DNA of 64,000 bases, from contig JAUQWW010000044.1 of NCBI GenBank assembly GCA_030834965.1, positions 43,840 through 107,839 of the forward strand, given 5' to 3'. Numbering within the stretch: position 1 is the first letter of the stretch; the number at the start of each line of letters is the position of its first letter. The stretch comes from Gallionellaceae bacterium (lineage in GTDB: Bacteria; Pseudomonadota; Gammaproteobacteria; Burkholderiales; Gallionellaceae). Both the position numbers and the translations under genes were made by a program. Below are positions 1-9,373 of the stretch, one piece after another. The notes under the pieces were generated by a model, which saw nothing but the letters and a program-made list of their open reading frames with translations, was not told the DNA's origin and made no database searches.

Positions 1-947
1 GCTTGTTCATCCCACTGAAAATCACTACGCGAGAACGTGCCATCTTTGCGCTCCGACTTATCACACACCGGAACATGCGGTTCAATCTGTTTCTCGTCCA
101 CCAGCCAGTTAAGCATGGCCGCTGATCCATAGTTAGTGTCGCCGACGAGGCGCTCTGGTTTGATATCGAACTTCTCCTCAACTCGATCAATCATCGCTCT
201 GGTTGCATCTACTTCAGCAGCCTTGTTGACTGCAGAGGCTTCGACATCGACGATGATGCCTGCCTTGAGGTCGATCAAATAGTTTGTGCAATAAGCAAAG
301 AAGGCAGGCCCCCCTGTCGCACCTGTCCAGGTTGCCGATGGATCAGTCGTAGAAACAAACTTGGGTATGAATGAGGGATCATTCGTTTCTTCAAGCGCAT
401 CAAGGTATTCCCTCACCGCACGGGGCGCATCTTCCGAGTGAGTCCAATTCATTGCTTCTTCGCCGGGTATGCTTTGCATGCGTTGTGCGTCCGCTTTAAT
501 AATGCTGGCATCGGTCGCAAAACCTTCACCGCGAACCAGTCCTTCGGACATGCAACGTTGCAACACACTCTCAAACAAATGACGGAAAGCGCCGCTCTCG
601 CGAAAGCGCCCATGCCGATTCTTGGAGAATGTGGAATGATCCGGTACTGCATCTTCCAGTCCCAACTTGCAGAACCAGCGATAGGCCAGATTCAAATGCA
701 CCTCTTCACATAGCCTCCGCTCAGAGCGAATACCAAAACTGTAACCGATGACCAGCATACGAATCATCAGCTCCGGGTCAATGGAGGGGCGTCCGGTGTG
801 GCTGTAAAACTCTGAGAGGTGTTGGCGAAGATCGCCTAGGTCAAGATACTGATCGATGCCGCGGAGGAGATGATTCTTTGGTACGTGATCTTCGAGGTTG
901 AAAGAATAGAAAAGCCGTTCTTGGTTACTCGTCTGAAACCCCATCAT
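1..947 (-). CDS. IS1182-type transposase (partial, runs off the window)
   Basis: My reverse-strand translation from the ATG at 947 gives an open frame to base 1, about 315 residues, that does not end inside the window. The N-terminal part has the order seen in IS1182/IS5-like DDE transposases: a start reading MMGFQTSNQERLFYSF, then HTGRPSIDPELMIRML (the DUF772-type helical region), then YRWFCKLGLEDAVPDHSTFS and a DASIIKADA stretch that would hold the first catalytic aspartate. The product would cut and join the ends of its own insertion sequence. The C-terminal catalytic part lies outside the window. The DNA just upstream (about 1000-1020) ends in GTTGAAAAACTCTCTCG on the minus strand, a plausible inverted-repeat end that I could not pair because the other end is missing. 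It bounds the copper island on its left. Confidence 0.85.
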   Translation of the reverse strand, partial: MMGFQTSNQERLFYSFNLEDHVPKNHLLRGIDQYLDLGDLRQHLSEFYSHTGRPSIDPELMIRMLVIGYSFGIRSERRLCEEVHLNLAYRWFCKLGLEDAVPDHSTFSKNRHGRFRESGAFRHLFESVLQRCMSEGLVRGEGFATDASIIKADAQRMQSIPGEEAMNWTHSEDAPRAVREYLDALEETNDPSFIPKFVSTTDPSATWTGATGGPAFFAYCTNYLIDLKAGIIVDVEASAVNKAAEVDATRAMIDRVEEKFDIKPERLVGDTNYGSAAMLNWLVDEKQIEPHVPVCDKSERKDGTFSRSDFQWDEQ

Positions 948-1133
948 GGCAAGGCTCCCAGCCTGATTTGATACGCGTTATTTTACTCCTCGCAACATCA
1001 AAAATCGAGAGAGTTTTTCAACACAATATGTCGTGAACAGCATGTCACGAAGTGCCGCTTTCCGACATTGAAAAATCTGCTGCCGCTAAAAGGATGAGTT
1101 GCCCGATTGTGGAACTTGGCGAATTAGCGCAAT

Positions 1134-1566
1134 CGACCCTTATGCACAGTGCGCAATTATGCAAAGTTTATCGTCCGCATCGGACTTGATTGGCTATTTT
1201 GCTTGGGTTGCGAGAAGCAGGCAGAGCCTGAACTGGACATAATTTCTGCGATATGAATGTATCGATGCGTTTCTTCTTTGCGGAAACCACGATGAATTTG
1301 ACAAGCCACGCCACACCGTGACCCCACCGCTTTGACGAACTAGCGCAGCGGTTGCCTACTCGCCGTCGCGCTGATGCAGTATTGGATCTAACGCAGTTAC
1401 TGTTCAATCGGCCAACTGGTAGCAGCTCTGCCACACAAGTAATTATGCAAAGTGCGCCCCGCTACAACTCCTATATGCATTGGGTCGGACGGGCCTCTTT
1501 GCTATTATCTACGCATAATTGCGAACTGTGCATAAGGGTCGTTATGCAAAGATTTGCATAACGACC
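1134..1566. repeat. cluster of inverted TTATGCA-type repeats
   Basis: No convincing gene is present between 948 and 1683. Instead a 29-bp arm at 1134-1162 (starting CGACCCTTATGCACAG) returns inverted at 1513-1541 with one mismatch. A second, perfect 14-bp inverted repeat (GGTCGTTATGCAAA, centre GA) occupies 1537-1566, and the word TTATGCAAAG also occurs near 1157 and 1443. Such repeated half-sites resemble recombinase or transposase end sequences, but no recombinase gene is adjacent. Function unknown. Confidence 0.6.
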
Positions 1567-1683
1567 CCAAGCTGCCCTTGGAGTTTCCGAAAAGCAGACC
1601 TTCGACGATAGCGTGCGAAGCACCAGCACCGCCAGTAATGAGGGTGCAATCCATGGGCCTCGTTCATCGGATATATTCATATG

Positions 1684-3096
1684 TTAAATTTCACTCTGAT
1701 CCGTGACAGGAAAAGTAATCTCAAAACGTGTCACCCCATCTGCAGAGAATGCCTGTATCGTTCCCCGGTGCGCCTCGACGATAGACTTCGTGATTGCAAG
1801 CCCGAGACCGGCGCTATCGCTGGCTTTCTGGCGTGAAGAATCGACTCGGTAAAATCGGTCGAACAGTCGGGGGAGATGTTCCGGCGGGATGCTCTCACCC
1901 GGATTCTCGAAAGTAAGCCGGATTCTGCCGGGCTCCTTGTCTGATCTAATGACTACCTTGACCGCGGCGTGGCGTGGCGTATGCCTGATGGCATTTGAGA
2001 GCAAATTGCTTAAGGCCCGGCGGAGCATCAGCCTGTCGCCGCGAACGGCACCTTCTCCGACGAGAGCCAGGCTAACGCCTTGCTCCTCAGCAAACGCTTC
2101 ATAGTAGCCGAACAACTCTCGCACTTCCGTGGGCAAATCCACTGTTTCGCTGCTCGGTATGATCAGCCCGTTGTCGGCCTTTGCCAGGAAAAGCATGTCG
2201 GCAATCATGCGTGCCAGCCGCTCGTATTCTTCCAGGTTTGAATACAGCACTTCGCGATATTCATCTGCCGGTCTTTCCCTGGATACGGCCACCTGCGTCT
2301 GTGTCATCAGATTACTGATAGGTGTCCGTAATTCATGGGCCAGATCGGACGAGAAATCAGACAAGCGCCGGAATGAATCTTCAAGGCGGGCCAGCATTTC
2401 GTTGAAGGCAATTGCAAGGTCGGCCAGTTCTGGCGGGACAGTTTCGGGCGATAGGCGCTCGCCCAAGTGGCTGACCGAAATACCCTTGGCCACATTCGCC
2501 ATCTCGCGGACTGGAACCAACCCCCGGCGTGCGGCAACCCAGCCTAGAACTACGGTTAGCACGATGCCTGCGGCGATTGCCAGCCAGAGGTTATTGCGGA
2601 ATGCATTCATGAAGGCGCGGTGATGCTCGATGTTGATCGCAAGCGCAATGATGGCCGGCGGCTGGCCGGCGATTTCAGTGACTGCTTCTGCGGAGATGCC
2701 GCGGTATGTTTCCCCCCCTTGTTTCCACATCACCAGTTTTGCATTCACGGATGGCTCTCCAAGAGGCGGCTGTTCAAGCAGGTGGGTGGCAAACCTCGCA
2801 CTTGGCGAAGTGAACAACACGCGACGATCCGGCCCAAGAACTGCTACCGATAAATCGGGATGTCCGATCAATGCGTCAGCAAGACTTTGCGGAACAGTCG
2901 CGAGATCGGATGGAGTCTGCACTTTGGTTAATGTATGGCGGACAAGTTCCAGCTTGCCGTTGAGCTCCATCAGGTCTTGTTCCTCGAAGTGTGACTCCAA
3001 CAGAGTTCCGACCAGCGTGCCTACCACGAGAAGCACAATGGTCGAGGCTGTGGAAAAAAACAGCGTCAGACGGGAAGTGATCGACTGGGGTCTCAT
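1684..3096 (-). CDS. copS: heavy-metal sensor histidine kinase CopS/CusS type
   Basis: A 470-residue membrane sensor kinase that should detect periplasmic copper and phosphorylate the regulator encoded just upstream. Visible in order: an N-terminal membrane helix (about residues 10-32), a periplasmic sensor domain, a second membrane helix near 165-190, HAMP, a HisKA domain with the phospho-acceptor motif DLAHELRTP near residue 250, and a C-terminal ATPase with the N box [12 protein letters not shown] and the G2-type motif [12 protein letters not shown]. Length fits the CusS/CopS/IrlB family. Its start overlaps the end of copR by four bases (ATGA), so the two are co-translated. The operon diverges from the CusF-like gene and faces a copper locus, which supports copper as the signal. 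Confidence 0.92.
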   Translation of the reverse strand: MRPQSITSRLTLFFSTASTIVLLVVGTLVGTLLESHFEEQDLMELNGKLELVRHTLTKVQTPSDLATVPQSLADALIGHPDLSVAVLGPDRRVLFTSPSARFATHLLEQPPLGEPSVNAKLVMWKQGGETYRGISAEAVTEIAGQPPAIIALAINIEHHRAFMNAFRNNLWLAIAAGIVLTVVLGWVAARRGLVPVREMANVAKGISVSHLGERLSPETVPPELADLAIAFNEMLARLEDSFRRLSDFSSDLAHELRTPISNLMTQTQVAVSRERPADEYREVLYSNLEEYERLARMIADMLFLAKADNGLIIPSSETVDLPTEVRELFGYYEAFAEEQGVSLALVGEGAVRGDRLMLRRALSNLLSNAIRHTPRHAAVKVVIRSDKEPGRIRLTFENPGESIPPEHLPRLFDRFYRVDSSRQKASDSAGLGLAITKSIVEAHRGTIQAFSADGVTRFEITFPVTDQSEI

Positions 3097-3773
3097 TGCG
3101 GCTCCGGAATTTCCAGGACATATCCCATGCCCCTCAGTGTTCGGATGAGCTTGGGCTCGAAATCATCGTCGATTTTTGCGCGCAAACGACGCATGGCGAC
3201 CTCGATCACGTTGGTGTCGCTATCGAAGTTCATGTCCCATACCTGGGATGCGATCAGCGAACGGGGCAGCACCTCCCCTTGGCGTCGCAGCAATAACTCG
3301 AGCAGAGCGAATTCCTTGGACGTGAGGTCGATACGTTTTCCTGCACGTGTCACTCTGCGCCGCAGGAGATCCAGTTCCAGATCGGCGGCCTGAAGCCGTT
3401 CCGGTTCCTTGGTCTTGCCGCGGCGCAACAACGTGCGCACCCGTGCCAGCAGTTCCGAAAATGCGAACGGTTTGACGAGGTAATCGTCAGCGCCGAGCTC
3501 CAGCCCTTTTACCCTATCCTCGATCTGATCGCGAGCAGTGAGGAACAGCACGGGCATATGCTTGCCCCGCTGCCGGATTCGCTGGAGTACCTGCCAGCCG
3601 TCGAGCCCGGGCAACATGACATCAAGTACTACGAGATCGTAGTCGTCGGTCAACGCCAGGTGCATGCCATCGAGACCGTCGCGCACCAAGTCCACCACAA
3701 AGCCTGCCTCGGACAGACCTTGCTTCAGATAATCGCCGGTTTTCTGTTCGTCTTCGACTATCAGGATTTTCAT
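3093..3773 (-). CDS. copR: copper response regulator CopR/CusR type (OmpR family)
   Basis: A 226-residue OmpR-family regulator. The receiver domain shows the acidic pocket in [10 protein letters not shown], the phospho-acceptor aspartate in [13 protein letters not shown] and the lysine in DDYLVKPF. The C-terminal winged-helix domain ends with [15 protein letters not shown] and [11 protein letters not shown] chose the ATG at 3773 because MKILIVEDE is the usual family start; the upstream in-frame extension has no counterpart in the family. Phosphorylated by the adjacent sensor kinase, it should activate the copper genes on the plus strand. A perfect palindrome CTGACATCTGTCAG between copR and the CusF-like gene is the likely binding site. 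Family assignment is firm; copper rather than another metal rests on context. Confidence 0.93.
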   Translation of the reverse strand: MKILIVEDEQKTGDYLKQGLSEAGFVVDLVRDGLDGMHLALTDDYDLVVLDVMLPGLDGWQVLQRIRQRGKHMPVLFLTARDQIEDRVKGLELGADDYLVKPFAFSELLARVRTLLRRGKTKEPERLQAADLELDLLRRRVTRAGKRIDLTSKEFALLELLLRRQGEVLPRSLIASQVWDMNFDSDTNVIEVAMRRLRAKIDDDFEPKLIRTLRGMGYVLEIPEPQ

Positions 3774-3942
3774 CTTGCTCCAATCAGATATTTGTTCAGC
3801 ATGCTTATTGTGCACGGACTTAAGGAACAGTTCACGAAGATTACAAACTTGTAATGTTGCTGTCAGCTACCAGTAAAGGGCCTAAGAGCACAATGGTAAC
3901 CGTCAAAAGGATGCAAGCATCAAGCAACGCATTACCTTCTGG

Positions 3943-3956
3943 CTGACATCTGTCAG
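3943..3956. promoter_or_regulatory. putative CopR/CusR operator
   Basis: Perfect palindrome CTGACATCTGTCAG in the divergent intergenic region, about 38 bases before the start of the CusF-like gene and about 170 bases before copR. Known CusR/CopR boxes are TGACA/TGTCA inverted repeats of similar size, so this is the likely operator for both directions. The assignment rests on motif and position only. Confidence 0.6.
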
Positions 3957-3993
3957 TTTTCGTTTTTTTTATTTGAAATTAGGAGCCTTAACC

Positions 3994-4365
3994 ATGAAAC
4001 ACCAAACCATCAACAAAATGATCGCCACCCTTGCCATCTGCGGTATCGGTTTCATTTCCGCTTCCGCCATCGCCGGGCCCAGTTATGCCGCCGATACGGA
4101 CGAATCCCATCATGCCGGAACTGACACGCAGAAAAGTTATGCCGTTAAAGGCGAAGTGGTTGCCATCGATCAGGGCGCCGGCAAGGTGAAACTGCGGCAT
4201 GAGGCTATCCCCGAACTGGGTTGGTCTGCCATGACGATGAATTTCGCCGTCGCGGACAAGGGGCTAATGGGGGAGGTGAAGTCCGGCGACAAAGTCAGCT
4301 TCAGGATTGCCAAGGACCAGTCGACCGGCCAGTATGTGATCCGGACATTGCAGGTCGCTCAATAG
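3994..4365 (+). CDS. CusF-like periplasmic copper-binding protein
   Basis: A 123-residue exported protein: signal peptide to about residue 33 (ASAIAGPSYAA), a short His-containing linker (DESHHAG), then a CusF-type OB-fold domain. The stretch GKVKLRHEAIPELGW followed by SAMTMNF holds the His, Trp and two Met residues that bind Cu(I)/Ag(I) in CusF. The protein would carry periplasmic copper to an efflux pump or oxidase. I chose the ATG at 3994, preceded by AGGAG at 3981-3985; an upstream TTG at 3973 is also in frame but lies before that ribosome binding site. First gene of the plus-strand copper cluster, downstream of the putative CopR operator. No CusCBA pump is present in the window. Confidence 0.85.
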   Translation: MKHQTINKMIATLAICGIGFISASAIAGPSYAADTDESHHAGTDTQKSYAVKGEVVAIDQGAGKVKLRHEAIPELGWSAMTMNFAVADKGLMGEVKSGDKVSFRIAKDQSTGQYVIRTLQVAQ

Positions 4366-4390
4366 GCTGCACCTGATCGTCAGGCTGATC

Positions 4391-4825
4391 ATGGATGTGT
4401 GCAGGCAGGGTTGTCGGTACCCCGCGCCAATGCTCGTCACTGCTGGAACCATACCTGCCGTATTGAGGTATGAGGTAAACGATGTCTTAACATCAATCAC
4501 TAAGGCAGCTCTCATAAGGAATATTTCGTTAGTCGCATCAGTCGGCCCAATTGGAATGGGTGGCATGCTGTCTTTGGTAACAATTCGCAAAGGCCTCGCC
4601 AAGAATGATTACAAGAATCACGGCTGGCACAAACATCCCACGGCTACAATGACCTGCGGATGGGCAAGTTACGACAAAGCGATGCTGGCAGTTTCTGATG
4701 AGTTCGACAAGATCATCGTGCCCCAGCCTAGCGAAACTTTGCTGAAGGTGCGGAATGGTGGTTCGCATGCAGGGTATTGGCTTGCGCGAATGTCATCGAC
4801 CGTTGATTCAGGTAGTTTTTATTAA
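4391..4825 (+). pseudogene. possible remnant of a cupredoxin-type copper protein
   Basis: An open frame of 144 codons between the CusF-like gene and the DUF2231 gene. Most of it looks non-coding, but the middle (GMGGMLSLVTIRKGLA, then NDYKNHGWHKHP) resembles the end of periplasmic cupredoxin or multicopper proteins, which often finish with a GMGGMFTVVKVR-like strand and a DPGWYKHP-like loop. No signal peptide or complete copper-site set is present, so if the resemblance is real this is a decayed fragment. There is no good ribosome binding site before the first ATG. It could be chance; the call rests on remembered family patterns only. Confidence 0.3.
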
Positions 4826-4848
4826 TACGTCTTCTGGAAAGAGTAAAA

Positions 4849-5535
4849 ATGATAGCAATTATTCCCAATTGGCATCCGCTCTTCGTCCACTTCACGGTGG
4901 CCCTGTTGATCATCGCCGCAACAATCCACCTGCTGTCCCATTTCTTGCCAAACGGCGAGCTGGCCAGTCAATTGACGATAGTCGCACGCTGGAACCTGTG
5001 GCTCGGCGTCGGGCTCACCCTGCTCACCGTGGCAGCGGGCTGGTATGCCTATAACACGGTCGGTCATGACGCGACCTCGCACATCGCCATGACTGAACAC
5101 CGCAACTGGGCGATGGTCACGCTCGCGCTGTTTCTTAGTGTCGCGGGCTGGGAGTATTACCTGACGCGCCGGGGCAAAGGCCGGGGCTGGCTGTTCACTG
5201 GCTTGCTGGTAATCGCGGCAGGCTTGTTACTGTCCACCGCATGGCATGGTGGCGAACTGGTTTACCGCTATGGCTTGGGTGTGATGTCCATCCCCAAACC
5301 GGAGGGCCTGGGCCATATTCATGAGCACGGCGAAGGACATGGCGACATGCCTGTGCAAGGTGAAGATACGCCACATGAGGATGGGCCTGCCCATAGCCAC
5401 GATGACACGGCAAACGGCGAACATCCACATGATGCGGAACCCGGTCGTAAAACCCCCGCTGCGGACAGCGCAGGCACGGCGCCCAGAAAGGCTGGGCATA
5501 TCCATGCGCCCGAGACGCCGCCGCACAAGGATTAA
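4849..5535 (+). CDS. DUF2231 membrane protein with His-rich tail
   Basis: A 228-residue inner-membrane protein. The first 150 residues contain four hydrophobic segments in the DUF2231 pattern, starting IPNWHPLFVHFTVALL, whose two histidines in the first helix are typical of this family. The last 80 residues are hydrophilic and full of histidines and acids (IHEHGEGHGDMP, HSHDDTANGEHPHD), suggesting periplasmic or cytoplasmic metal binding. A GGAAAGAG ribosome binding site precedes the ATG at 4849. It sits between the CusF-like protein and copA, so a role in copper handling is inferred; the domain itself has no assigned reaction. Confidence 0.75.
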   Translation: MIAIIPNWHPLFVHFTVALLIIAATIHLLSHFLPNGELASQLTIVARWNLWLGVGLTLLTVAAGWYAYNTVGHDATSHIAMTEHRNWAMVTLALFLSVAGWEYYLTRRGKGRGWLFTGLLVIAAGLLLSTAWHGGELVYRYGLGVMSIPKPEGLGHIHEHGEGHGDMPVQGEDTPHEDGPAHSHDDTANGEHPHDAEPGRKTPAADSAGTAPRKAGHIHAPETPPHKD

Positions 5536-5536
5536 C

Positions 5537-5656
5537 ATGATGTAAAAGCAGATTGGGATAGTCGCCCTGTTGTTGGCTGGCGTGGTGCCGCTGCCACTGT
5601 CGGCGCAGCCAATGGCGAGGCAAAAATTGTCGCGCATCATCAATATTCTTTTCTGA
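5537..5656 (+). pseudogene. truncated signal-peptide gene with early stop
   Basis: Right after the DUF2231 gene the frame reads ATG ATG TAA, then continues open as KQIGIVALLLAGVVPLPLSA and ends at a stop at 5654-5656. Changing the TAA to AAA would give an excellent signal peptide (MMKKQIGIVALLLAG) with an AxA-like cleavage region, followed by only about 17 residues. This looks like the inactivated 5' end of a small exported copper-cluster protein. The remainder may have been lost when copA came to lie next to it. Confidence 0.45.
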
Positions 5657-5673
5657 TTGGAGGACAGCTCTTT

Positions 5674-7374
5674 ATGAAACGTCATTCTTCACTTTCTTTC
5701 GCCGCGCCGGATTTGTCGCGCCGGCGATTTGTTCAGGGGCTTGCGGCGGGTGGCGTTCTGCTGGGCCTGTCGTCGGTCATCAAGCCGGCCTGGGCTCTCG
5801 CCACGGACACTGGCCGTGCCTCGGTGCTCACCGGTACCGAATTTGATCTCGTTATCGCCGAGTCGCCGGTCAACTTTACCGGCAAACCGCGCATGGCCAC
5901 CACGATCAACGGTTCGATTCCGGCGCCCACGCTGCGCTGGCGCGAAGGGGATACGGTTACCATCCGCGTGACCAACAAGCTGCGCGAGGCCACCTCCCTC
6001 CACTGGCACGGCATCATCCTGCCCTATCAGATGGACGGTGTGCCCGGTATCAGCTATGCCGGCATCGCGCCGGGCGAGACATTCACCTATCAATTCAAGG
6101 TGCGGCAATCGGGCACATATTGGTATCACTCGCACTCTGGCTCACAGGAACAGACTGGCATGTATGGCGCGATCATCATCGAGCCAGCGGGTGGCGAATC
6201 AATCCGGGCCGAACGCGATTATGTGGTGCATCTGTCTGACTGGACCGATGAAGACCCGATGCGCATCTTTGCCAAGCTCAAGACTCAGAGCGACCACTAC
6301 AATTACAACAAACCAACAGTAGTAGATTTCTTTCGCGATGCTTCGCGCGACGGGTACAAAGCCGCGCTCGACAAACGCAAGATGTGGAACGAGATGCGCA
6401 TGAACCCGACCGATCTGGCGGACCTGTCGGCGCACACGCTGACCTATCTGATGAATGGCACGACCCCAGCAGGCAACTGGACAGGCCTGTTCCGATCAGG
6501 AGAAAAGGTGAGGCTGCGCTTCATCAACGGCGCGGGCAACACCTTCTATGATGTGCGTATCCCGGGTCTCAAGCTCACCGTCGTGCAGGCCGATGGCCAG
6601 AACGTCGAGCCCGTCACTGTGGACGAATTCCGCTTTGGCCCAGGCGAAACCTATGACGTGATCGTCGAACCCAGGGACGACGCATACACGATCTTTGCCC
6701 AGACTATGGATCGCACCGGCTACGCGCGCGGCACCCTCGCAGTGCGCGCAGGGCTCGCCGCTACGGTACCGGGCTTGGACAAACCCGAATGGTTGACCAT
6801 GACAGACATGATGGGTGCTATGGCCGGCATGGATGGCATGGATATGAGCGGTGCCAGCAACGGCCATGCCAGCACAGAGTATGGCCCGAGCACTGACATG
6901 CGCGTGGACATGCCACGCACCAACCTGGACGATCCCGGCGTCGGCCTGCGCAACAACGGCCGCCGTGTGCTCACGCTGGCCGATCTATCCACCATCGGCG
7001 GGCCGCTCGATACGCGCGGCCCCGAGCGCGAGATCGAACTGCATCTGACCGGCAACATGGAGCGCTACACATGGTCGCTCGACGGTCTCGAGTTCGGAAA
7101 ATCCACTCCAGTGCATTTCCGTCACGGCGAGCGGCTGCGTGTCATCCTGCGCAACGACACCATGATGACCCACCCCATGCACCTGCATGGCATGTGGAGC
7201 GAACTGGAAAGTCCGGACGGACGTTTCCAGGCACGCCGACATACCCTTCCCGTGCAACCGGCGCAACGTATCAGTTTCCTTGTTAACGCCGACGCGATCG
7301 GCCGTTGGGCTTGGCATTGCCACCTGATGTTCCATATGGATGCAGGCATGTTCCGCGAAGTGGTGGTGGCGTAA
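5674..7374 (+). CDS. copA: copper-resistance multicopper oxidase CopA
   Basis: A 566-residue periplasmic multicopper oxidase that oxidises Cu(I) to the less toxic Cu(II) and binds extra copper. A Tat signal (SRRRFVQGLAAGG) leads the folded, copper-loaded enzyme across the inner membrane. All four copper-ligand motifs are visible: SLHWHGIILP, TYWYHSHSGSQEQTG, HPMHLHGMW and WAWHCHLMFHMDAGMF, the last with the type 1 cysteine. A Met-rich loop (MTDMMGAMAGMDGMDMSG) typical of CopA/PcoA lies near residue 375. Length matches the CopA family. A GGAGGACAG ribosome binding site precedes it, and copB follows after a short gap. Expression is probably driven from the CopR-controlled promoter upstream. Confidence 0.95.
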   Translation: MKRHSSLSFAAPDLSRRRFVQGLAAGGVLLGLSSVIKPAWALATDTGRASVLTGTEFDLVIAESPVNFTGKPRMATTINGSIPAPTLRWREGDTVTIRVTNKLREATSLHWHGIILPYQMDGVPGISYAGIAPGETFTYQFKVRQSGTYWYHSHSGSQEQTGMYGAIIIEPAGGESIRAERDYVVHLSDWTDEDPMRIFAKLKTQSDHYNYNKPTVVDFFRDASRDGYKAALDKRKMWNEMRMNPTDLADLSAHTLTYLMNGTTPAGNWTGLFRSGEKVRLRFINGAGNTFYDVRIPGLKLTVVQADGQNVEPVTVDEFRFGPGETYDVIVEPRDDAYTIFAQTMDRTGYARGTLAVRAGLAATVPGLDKPEWLTMTDMMGAMAGMDGMDMSGASNGHASTEYGPSTDMRVDMPRTNLDDPGVGLRNNGRRVLTLADLSTIGGPLDTRGPEREIELHLTGNMERYTWSLDGLEFGKSTPVHFRHGERLRVILRNDTMMTHPMHLHGMWSELESPDGRFQARRHTLPVQPAQRISFLVNADAIGRWAWHCHLMFHMDAGMFREVVVA

Positions 7375-7401
7375 GAGGTGCAGACTCACAATAGGAAAAC
7401 G

Positions 7402-8292
7402 ATGATGAATACACGAATGAAATGGATAGCGGCCGCCATCGCTGCGTTGAGTCTTTCCCAGGCATGGGCACAGGATCAAAGTACAGCATCTGAGGCCAGC
7501 GCGAAAGCGAAAGAAATGCAGGGCATGGATCATGGCAGCATGTCCATGCAGGAGGGGGCAACCCCGACCGATACCCGCGACCCGCACGCCTATTCTGGTG
7601 GCTACATCCTCGAGTCAGGTCCGTATGCGCTCCCCGGGCCGCGACAACTGCGCCTCGCCGACGAACACAACTTTGGCGCGCTGCTCGTCAATCGGCTGGA
7701 GCGGGTCTACACCAGTGACAACAACGCCACCGCTTACGATGTACAAGCCTGGTACGGCCGGGATTACGAGCGACTAGTCATCAAAGCCGAGGGCGACGTC
7801 GCCCAAGGAAAATTGCAGGATTCCCGGACAGAATTGCTATGGGGCCATGCCATTGCCAGTTTCTGGGATGCGCAACTGGGTGTGCGCCACGACGGCGGAG
7901 CAGGACCGAATCGGGGCTGGTTGGCTTTCGGCGTCCAGGGTCTGGCCCCATACTGGTTCGATATGGATGCCACGGCTTATGTGGGTGACAACGGCAAGAC
8001 CGCACTGCACCTGGGCACGGAATACGAATTGCTGTTCACGCAGAAACTCATACTGCAACCACGCGTTGAGATCAATTTGTACGGCAGGAGCGACCCGGCG
8101 CGGAATATCGGCAGCGGACTGTCGGATGCGCAAGCCGGTTTGCGTCTCAGATACGAATTTACCCGCGAGTTCGCACCGTATGCGGGTATCGAATGGGCTG
8201 GCAAGTTTGGTGAGACCGCCGATTTTTCGAGTGCAGCGGGAGCAAAGAACAGCGAGACGCGCTGGGTCGCCGGTGTGCGGTTCTGGTTCTGA
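7402..8292 (+). CDS. copB: outer-membrane copper resistance protein CopB
   Basis: A 296-residue CopB/PcoB-family protein. It has a signal peptide (MKWIAAAIAALSLSQAWA), a Met/His-rich segment (GMDHGSMSMQEG) and then a beta-barrel of outer-membrane type whose final residue is phenylalanine (RWVAGVRFWF), as expected for Bam-dependent insertion. It works with CopA to hold or export copper at the cell surface. The ATG at 7402 is preceded by AGGAAAACG; an earlier in-frame start at 7378 overlaps no ribosome binding site. It is only 27 bases from copA and clearly co-transcribed. Confidence 0.92.
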   Translation: MMNTRMKWIAAAIAALSLSQAWAQDQSTASEASAKAKEMQGMDHGSMSMQEGATPTDTRDPHAYSGGYILESGPYALPGPRQLRLADEHNFGALLVNRLERVYTSDNNATAYDVQAWYGRDYERLVIKAEGDVAQGKLQDSRTELLWGHAIASFWDAQLGVRHDGGAGPNRGWLAFGVQGLAPYWFDMDATAYVGDNGKTALHLGTEYELLFTQKLILQPRVEINLYGRSDPARNIGSGLSDAQAGLRLRYEFTREFAPYAGIEWAGKFGETADFSSAAGAKNSETRWVAGVRFWF

Positions 8293-8520
8293 CGGAAGAG
8301 GGGGAGAACCCAAGGCCGGCTGACCTGATAGCAAGGTTCAGGTATCCCCCAGGATCACGCGGTTGACGTGAGAGTAATGGCACTACCCCAGATCACTCAC
8401 GACCAATCAAGTAAGTATATGTTCGATAACGCACAGAACAATCTGGACTTTCAATGTAAAAGCAACCATGTGAGTCTTGGATTTGAAGGTTTCTGATCAG
8501 TTCATTTTTTGGTGAATAGG

Positions 8521-8630
8521 ATGAAAAACCCGCAAGACATGGACAAACAAATGGCTTCATGCAGGAAGGCATGCTGAAGACGCACCAGCATGTGCAGGCC
8601 ATCCTGAAAAGATGGATCGCCAAGCTGTAA
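8521..8630 (+). pseudogene. decayed relative of the Met-rich copper protein
   Basis: The 8293-8808 stretch has no intact gene. Within it, starting at the ATG at 8521, one frame reads KNPQDMDKQMAS and, after a one-base shift, another reads FMQEGMLKTHQHVQAI. Together they resemble the KNPQERERLMQEH region of the intact Met-rich protein that follows at 8809. This suggests a frameshifted duplicate of that gene. The match is short and the call is tentative. The rest of 8293-8808 shows nothing I recognise. Confidence 0.3.
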
Positions 8631-8808
8631 GGGATGCCGGGTTTGGTGAAAACTGTTATGTATCCTGAATAGCTATACCAGGATGCTGCAACACGGAGTC
8701 CATCAGTAGTGAAATTTGTACAGCCGTAAGTTGGAGCAGTACTTGTTTGGCGCCACCTGGCCCGCTGTAAAACACCCTTCTATCAACCTCAACGTGGAGA
8801 CTTAAAAA

Positions 8809-9162
8809 ATGAAAAAATCACTTCTCATAGCTGTGCTGGCCACCCTGCCATTATCCATGCCCCTTGCCTGGGCGGAGGAGTCCCATCATGCCGACAAGGA
8901 CAAGAAACCGGCAGCGGCCATGACAGACAAAGAAAAACAGATGCAGATGAGCAAGATGCAGGAGCACATGCTACGGATGCACGAGCAGATGCACAAGATC
9001 ATGGATGCGAAAAATCCGCAGGAGCGCGAACGGCTCATGCAAGAGCACTCAAAGATGATGCAGGACAACATGCAAATGATGCAGGGCATGATGAGCGGAC
9101 ACGGAATGATGGGTGGTGATGCCAAGGGCGGCAAGATGGATGGCGGTATGAAAGGCATGTAA
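8809..9162 (+). CDS. Met/His-rich periplasmic protein, copper-associated
   Basis: A 117-residue protein with a clear signal peptide (KKSLLIAVLATLPLSM, cleavage near AWA-EE). The mature part is rich in methionine, histidine, glutamine and lysine, with helical repeats such as QEHMLRMHEQMHKIMDAK and a C-terminal Met/Gly tail (GMMSGHGMMGG). Such proteins occur beside copABCD loci and are thought to bind Cu(I) or Ag(I) through methionine clusters; no reaction is expected. GGAGA eleven bases before the ATG serves as ribosome binding site. It is the last gene of the copper cluster and is followed by a strong hairpin. Confidence 0.75.
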   Translation: MKKSLLIAVLATLPLSMPLAWAEESHHADKDKKPAAAMTDKEKQMQMSKMQEHMLRMHEQMHKIMDAKNPQERERLMQEHSKMMQDNMQMMQGMMSGHGMMGGDAKGGKMDGGMKGM

Positions 9163-9169
9163 GGACACG

Positions 9170-9198
9170 CACGGCACAGCGTAACACGCTGTGCCGTG
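9170..9198 (+). terminator. hairpin after the copper cluster
   Basis: Perfect 13-bp stem (CACGGCACAGCGT) with a three-base AAC loop, starting eight bases after the stop codon of the Met-rich protein. It has no T-run, so it may end transcription weakly or protect the 3' end of the mRNA. The following stretch to 9373 contains an open frame (AWHAQRRDVEARFGERW...) with no start that I trust, which the IS481 element interrupts. Confidence 0.6.
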
Positions 9199-9373
9199 TC
9201 CGCTTCCTGGTGTTGGGCGCGTGGCACGCGCAGAGGCGCGATGTTGAGGCGCGCTTTGGCGAACGCTGGCGCGAGCATGCTGTGCGTACGCCAGAATTCA
9301 TCCCACAACTCTCACATTTCGGCGCGCAGGGTGGTGATGTGGCCCGGTATGCTGGCCAGCATTACAGTTCATC

